This document shows positions 62,301 to 64,000 of a stretch of 64,000 nt of DNA, piece after piece. Below the pieces are notes generated by a model, which saw only the letters and a program-made list of their open reading frames with translations, made no database searches and was not told where the DNA came from. The translations under genes and the position numbers were made by a program. Origin of the DNA: Flavobacteriales bacterium (GTDB taxonomy: Bacteria; Bacteroidota; Bacteroidia; UBA10329); assembly GCA_020635535.1 (NCBI GenBank), contig JACJZP010000006.1, positions 62,001 to 126,000 on the forward strand, written 5' to 3'. How positions within the stretch are numbered: position 1 is the stretch's first letter; each line of letters starts with the position of its first letter.

Positions 62301-64000
62301 GCACGTATACATTCACCGGGCTTAACCATGATACTGAAGAGACCATTCAGGTAACTGCATCTGCAAGTGGTTATTCCAGCGTTAACGCTTCCATCAATGT
62401 GGTAGATCAGCCGCACCAACTTTTTGATGATTTTAACCGAGCGGACAATTCAGTGATTGGAATACCCAGCAGCGGGGGCTCAACTTCATGGACGGAAGAC
62501 GAGGCAGGTGACGGAACCAAGGTCAGGATATTCAATGGACAGTTGATGCTTGACAACTGTGTTGAGTCTCCACCAACCACCACCTCTGGCGGTACCACAA
62601 CTGAGTTAGTTGCGTTCAATGTATCCAGTTATTTCGAAACGACCTATGACGATGCAGGAGGCCCACTGGAATGGTTGTTCAACATGAGAAGTAACAACAG
62701 CAATCTCTCTGGATTTGCCGGTTCAAGTTATGGTATGGGTTTCGTTCTTGGATGCAATCTTGCTGATTTTACAGCTATTGGTGCTACAGGATATGCGGTT
62801 GTGGTTGGAAACAGTGGCACTACTGACTATATCAAACTTGTACATTTTGTCAACGGTCTCGCCAATCATTCTAACCCGAATCCACCTACCGTAATTACTG
62901 ACCTTGTTTCCAGCGATATTGACATTGATGCTGACCACGCAAGTGTTCGGGTGAGTTTTGACCCGTGTACTGGTCAGTGGACACTTTATGCCCGCAATGA
63001 TGGTTCATCTTTTACCGCCCCAGATGTGGATAGCCCTGCTTTTTCAGGGCCGTTTACCGTGGCCAACACGGATTATACAAATTTAGATCTCAGATATTTC
63101 GGGGCTCTTTGGAAGCATAATTCCTCATGTCTTGGTAATGACGCCTATTTCGACAATTTCAGCATCCCTACCGCTACTACAGCGAGTACAACCGCCAGAA
63201 TCTGGAACGGTTCTGTAAATGCCGATTGGAATGAGCCTAACAATTGGGGGCCTTGTCCAGCGGTACCTACCAACACCAATAATGTGGTAATTCCTAACGT
63301 GGCAACCCAGCCGGTTATCAGCGCAGCCGCGCCAGCAGCTACTTGCCAGAATCTGACCATCAATGCAGGTGCAGACCTGACAATCAATGCCAACCGTTAC
63401 CTGAATGTTTGGGGCAATGTTGTGAACAATGGTTCTGCCGCTTTCGGTGATGGCACTTTGACCATGGAAGGCACTGGCACACTAACCCTAACCGGAAACG
63501 TAAACGTTGGAAACTACCATGTAAGCACCAATGTGACTTTGAACGGAACGGTAACCGTAAGCAATATTGCCCGCTCTGAAGTTGGTGGGGCACTGGCATC
63601 CAACGGGCACCTTGTACTTGAAGACGGTGCGCAATTACTGCATGGTGTTGGGACTCCCAACGGTGGTGGTTCCGTTTCTGGAAACATTGTAGTTAAAAGA
63701 TTGGGCAACGGCTCTGGAGGCTACAACGCTTGGAGCTCTCCCGTTGTTGGGGGCTCCATTCCTGGAAGTAATGCGTATTGGTATGATTCGAGCCAAGGAA
63801 CCAACAGTAATGCAGATGACAACAACCCTGACCCAGATGATGGTTGGCAAGCTGCTTCAGGCCCAATGACCAACGGAGTGGGATACTTCTCCACAAATGG
63901 AGGGCTGGCCACTTTTGTTGGTGTGGCAAACAATGGTTCTTACTCACCCAGCGTTACCAGTAGTGCGCAGCCGCTTTCATCAACTACGGCACCTACATTC
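59348..64000 (+). CDS. Giant secreted Calx-beta/lamin-tail protein, 3' end beyond the window
   Basis: At least 1551 residues; the frame stays open to the last base. Signal peptide (MKKHVLLSLLSVFLVFGEISRSIG, cut before Q). Domains: N-terminal beta-domain (about 25-200) starting TTLAVGDLVILGVNTDNEDF; a Calx-beta-like domain (about 214-337, FTSATSTVSEDG); an Ig-like region; a lamin-tail domain (about 454-625, LFISEYVEGSSNNKYIEIYNP...IFGRIGDDPGSAW...HTCDC); a second Calx-beta (about 634-740); Big/Ig-like repeats; a lectin-like domain after DDFNRADNS (residue 1026 on); and a late repeat region beginning WNGSVNADWNEPNNW. The T9SS sorting domain expected at the end lies outside. Likely a surface adhesin; a catalytic part has not appeared. 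Confidence 0.88.
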   Translation, partial: MKKHVLLSLLSVFLVFGEISRSIGQTTLAVGDLVILGVNTDNEDFTFLLLTDIDAGTEIYFTDNETNTATSINTGEGLLKYTAPTFISCGTVVGLLTNSSNFSTEEGSFTLGNSGDEVIAFQGYNSGTRAVTTFLHAVSDATISPTPSGLSSATLIDLSSDNGEYTGTTTGTKASLYSSVNTLSNWTQNNSFSSTTLSTNMFTVTDCAPPSSDTEVNFTSATSTVSEDGTSVQVCVGITNESATATTVSLNLTGGSATNGSDYFSNSGLTTSFSSSQTITFPSSSSSDQCVTVYINDDSSTESDETITFSLTGASGGTNATVGSTDQHTVTITDDDAPVITTSTGSLSGFSTSEGTPSTEQTFTISGDNLSGNLSLGAVSGFEYSLNNSTYTSTLSIPVSGGNVTGEPLTVYVRLTGTSQGSYSGNATISGGGATSVNVALDGSVNPPPAAPCADLFISEYVEGSSNNKYIEIYNPTASAIDLAAGNYSLSLYTNGSSSASNNALSGTIPAYGVMVFKNSSASVYTGPPAATTNNSVNFSGDDAVALVKNGTAIDIFGRIGDDPGSAWTSGGNTTANQTLVRNAAVQAGIDVNPTGTGAGAFTTLATEWTQYSIDDVSDLGSHTCDCYVANPEATLSINVTSGTEAAGTSITLTVATDVNVTGAQTVDIILSGTGLTASDFSGVNFGSTVTVTIPNGNNQGTVSFTVNDDADVEGPETATFTLNNQSSGLNIGTPASVTLDIADNDNLTSYQSAIVGQGGEAASISSLTNGTITSSSQGTQVWQFRLHDGDGSSNDADSKSTVYQQFTIRQSVGNTVPAWDVVIDNVKFFLGASTTPISGSFLVSPSTISFTPTTPITVADNGFAAISMRITLDASLPAGTDGQHLGFSIDDADVTVDTDVLTYSQLGTFTETSNAALNGIDITATLQFIDAPATVSVGSNFSITVSAIDANGNIDTDETALVTLTQTGGSGTLSGLTSANLLNGTYTFTGLNHDTEETIQVTASASGYSSVNASINVVDQPHQLFDDFNRADNSVIGIPSSGGSTSWTEDEAGDGTKVRIFNGQLMLDNCVESPPTTTSGGTTTELVAFNVSSYFETTYDDAGGPLEWLFNMRSNNSNLSGFAGSSYGMGFVLGCNLADFTAIGATGYAVVVGNSGTTDYIKLVHFVNGLANHSNPNPPTVITDLVSSDIDIDADHASVRVSFDPCTGQWTLYARNDGSSFTAPDVDSPAFSGPFTVANTDYTNLDLRYFGALWKHNSSCLGNDAYFDNFSIPTATTASTTARIWNGSVNADWNEPNNWGPCPAVPTNTNNVVIPNVATQPVISAAAPAATCQNLTINAGADLTINANRYLNVWGNVVNNGSAAFGDGTLTMEGTGTLTLTGNVNVGNYHVSTNVTLNGTVTVSNIARSEVGGALASNGHLVLEDGAQLLHGVGTPNGGGSVSGNIVVKRLGNGSGGYNAWSSPVVGGSIPGSNAYWYDSSQGTNSNADDNNPDPDDGWQAASGPMTNGVGYFSTNGGLATFVGVANNGSYSPSVTSSAQPLSSTTAPTF

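Overview
The window looks like a chromosomal segment of a Bacteroidota bacterium, most likely in the Flavobacteriales. Support: C-terminal type IX secretion (T9SS) sorting domains on several secreted proteins, TonB-dependent receptors with CarboxypepD_reg domains, DUF6089 and DUF5686 families, a bamA-ompH-ompH-murI cluster, a GxxExxY protein, and -7 boxes matching the Bacteroidetes consensus TAnnTTTG. Genus cannot be told. Almost all of it is ordinary housekeeping and envelope DNA; there is no phage, integrase or CRISPR array. Several start codons are GTG.

Layout. 1-4.3 kb: 3' part of deoC followed by an aldehyde dehydrogenase and an active-site-less ALDH-like protein. This catabolic series is interrupted twice, by an HNH endonuclease and by a GxxExxY gene bracketed by direct and inverted copies of one roughly 40-bp repeat. 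4.3-6.9 kb: SLC13 permease and cysQ (sulfur metabolism). 7-13.2 kb: phosphopantetheinyl transferase, GT39 glycosyltransferase, an exported epoxide-hydrolase-like enzyme, a small Cys-rich ORF, GNAT, amino-acid permease and fatty-acid desaturase. 13.3-19 kb: tightly packed operon of an RND lipid-exporter-like protein, rfbA, an NAD-dependent epimerase, a prenyl diphosphate synthase and a small unknown protein. 19-23 kb: sucA-sucB. 23-27.6 kb (minus): YkgJ-type Cys-cluster protein, Nfu protein and a Gly-rich PKD/T9SS giant. 27.7-28.8 kb: gamma-carbonic anhydrase, then a noncoding stretch with an inverted repeat, a possible gene remnant and a 12-copy 21-bp degenerate tandem array ending exactly at the murI stop.

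28.8-38.8 kb (minus): murI, two ompH/skp genes, bamA, uppS, two DUF6089 proteins, nadK, a second small Omp85-like protein and a CBS protein. This is an envelope-biogenesis neighbourhood with terminator-like hairpins lying directly before the start codons of murI and uppS. 39-40.4 kb: pdxJ and an alpha/beta hydrolase. 40.4-46.5 kb (minus): a transcription unit with its own promoter and terminator coding for a lamin-tail-domain T9SS protein, a TonB-dependent receptor and a T9SS-secreted endonuclease I. I read it as a candidate extracellular-DNA processing locus. 46.56 kb: tRNA-Leu(CAG). 46.8-48.3 kb: TPR plus class III nucleotide cyclase. 48.3-52.3 kb (minus): a 1316-aa fibre-like protein with head repeats, a collagen-like stretch and an S74 self-cleaving chaperone. 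53-59.2 kb: small beta-barrel, metallophosphoesterase, DUF5686 protein, sulfide:quinone reductase-like flavoprotein and a zinc-type oxidoreductase. 59.3 kb to the end: the first 1551 codons of a giant secreted Calx-beta/lamin-tail protein that runs off the window.

The best candidates for something new are the GxxExxY repeat-bracketed cassette (2851-3394), the 21-bp array (28557-28809), and the LTD-TonB receptor-endonuclease unit (40494-46477). All functional statements are from reading motifs by eye; no database search was run.
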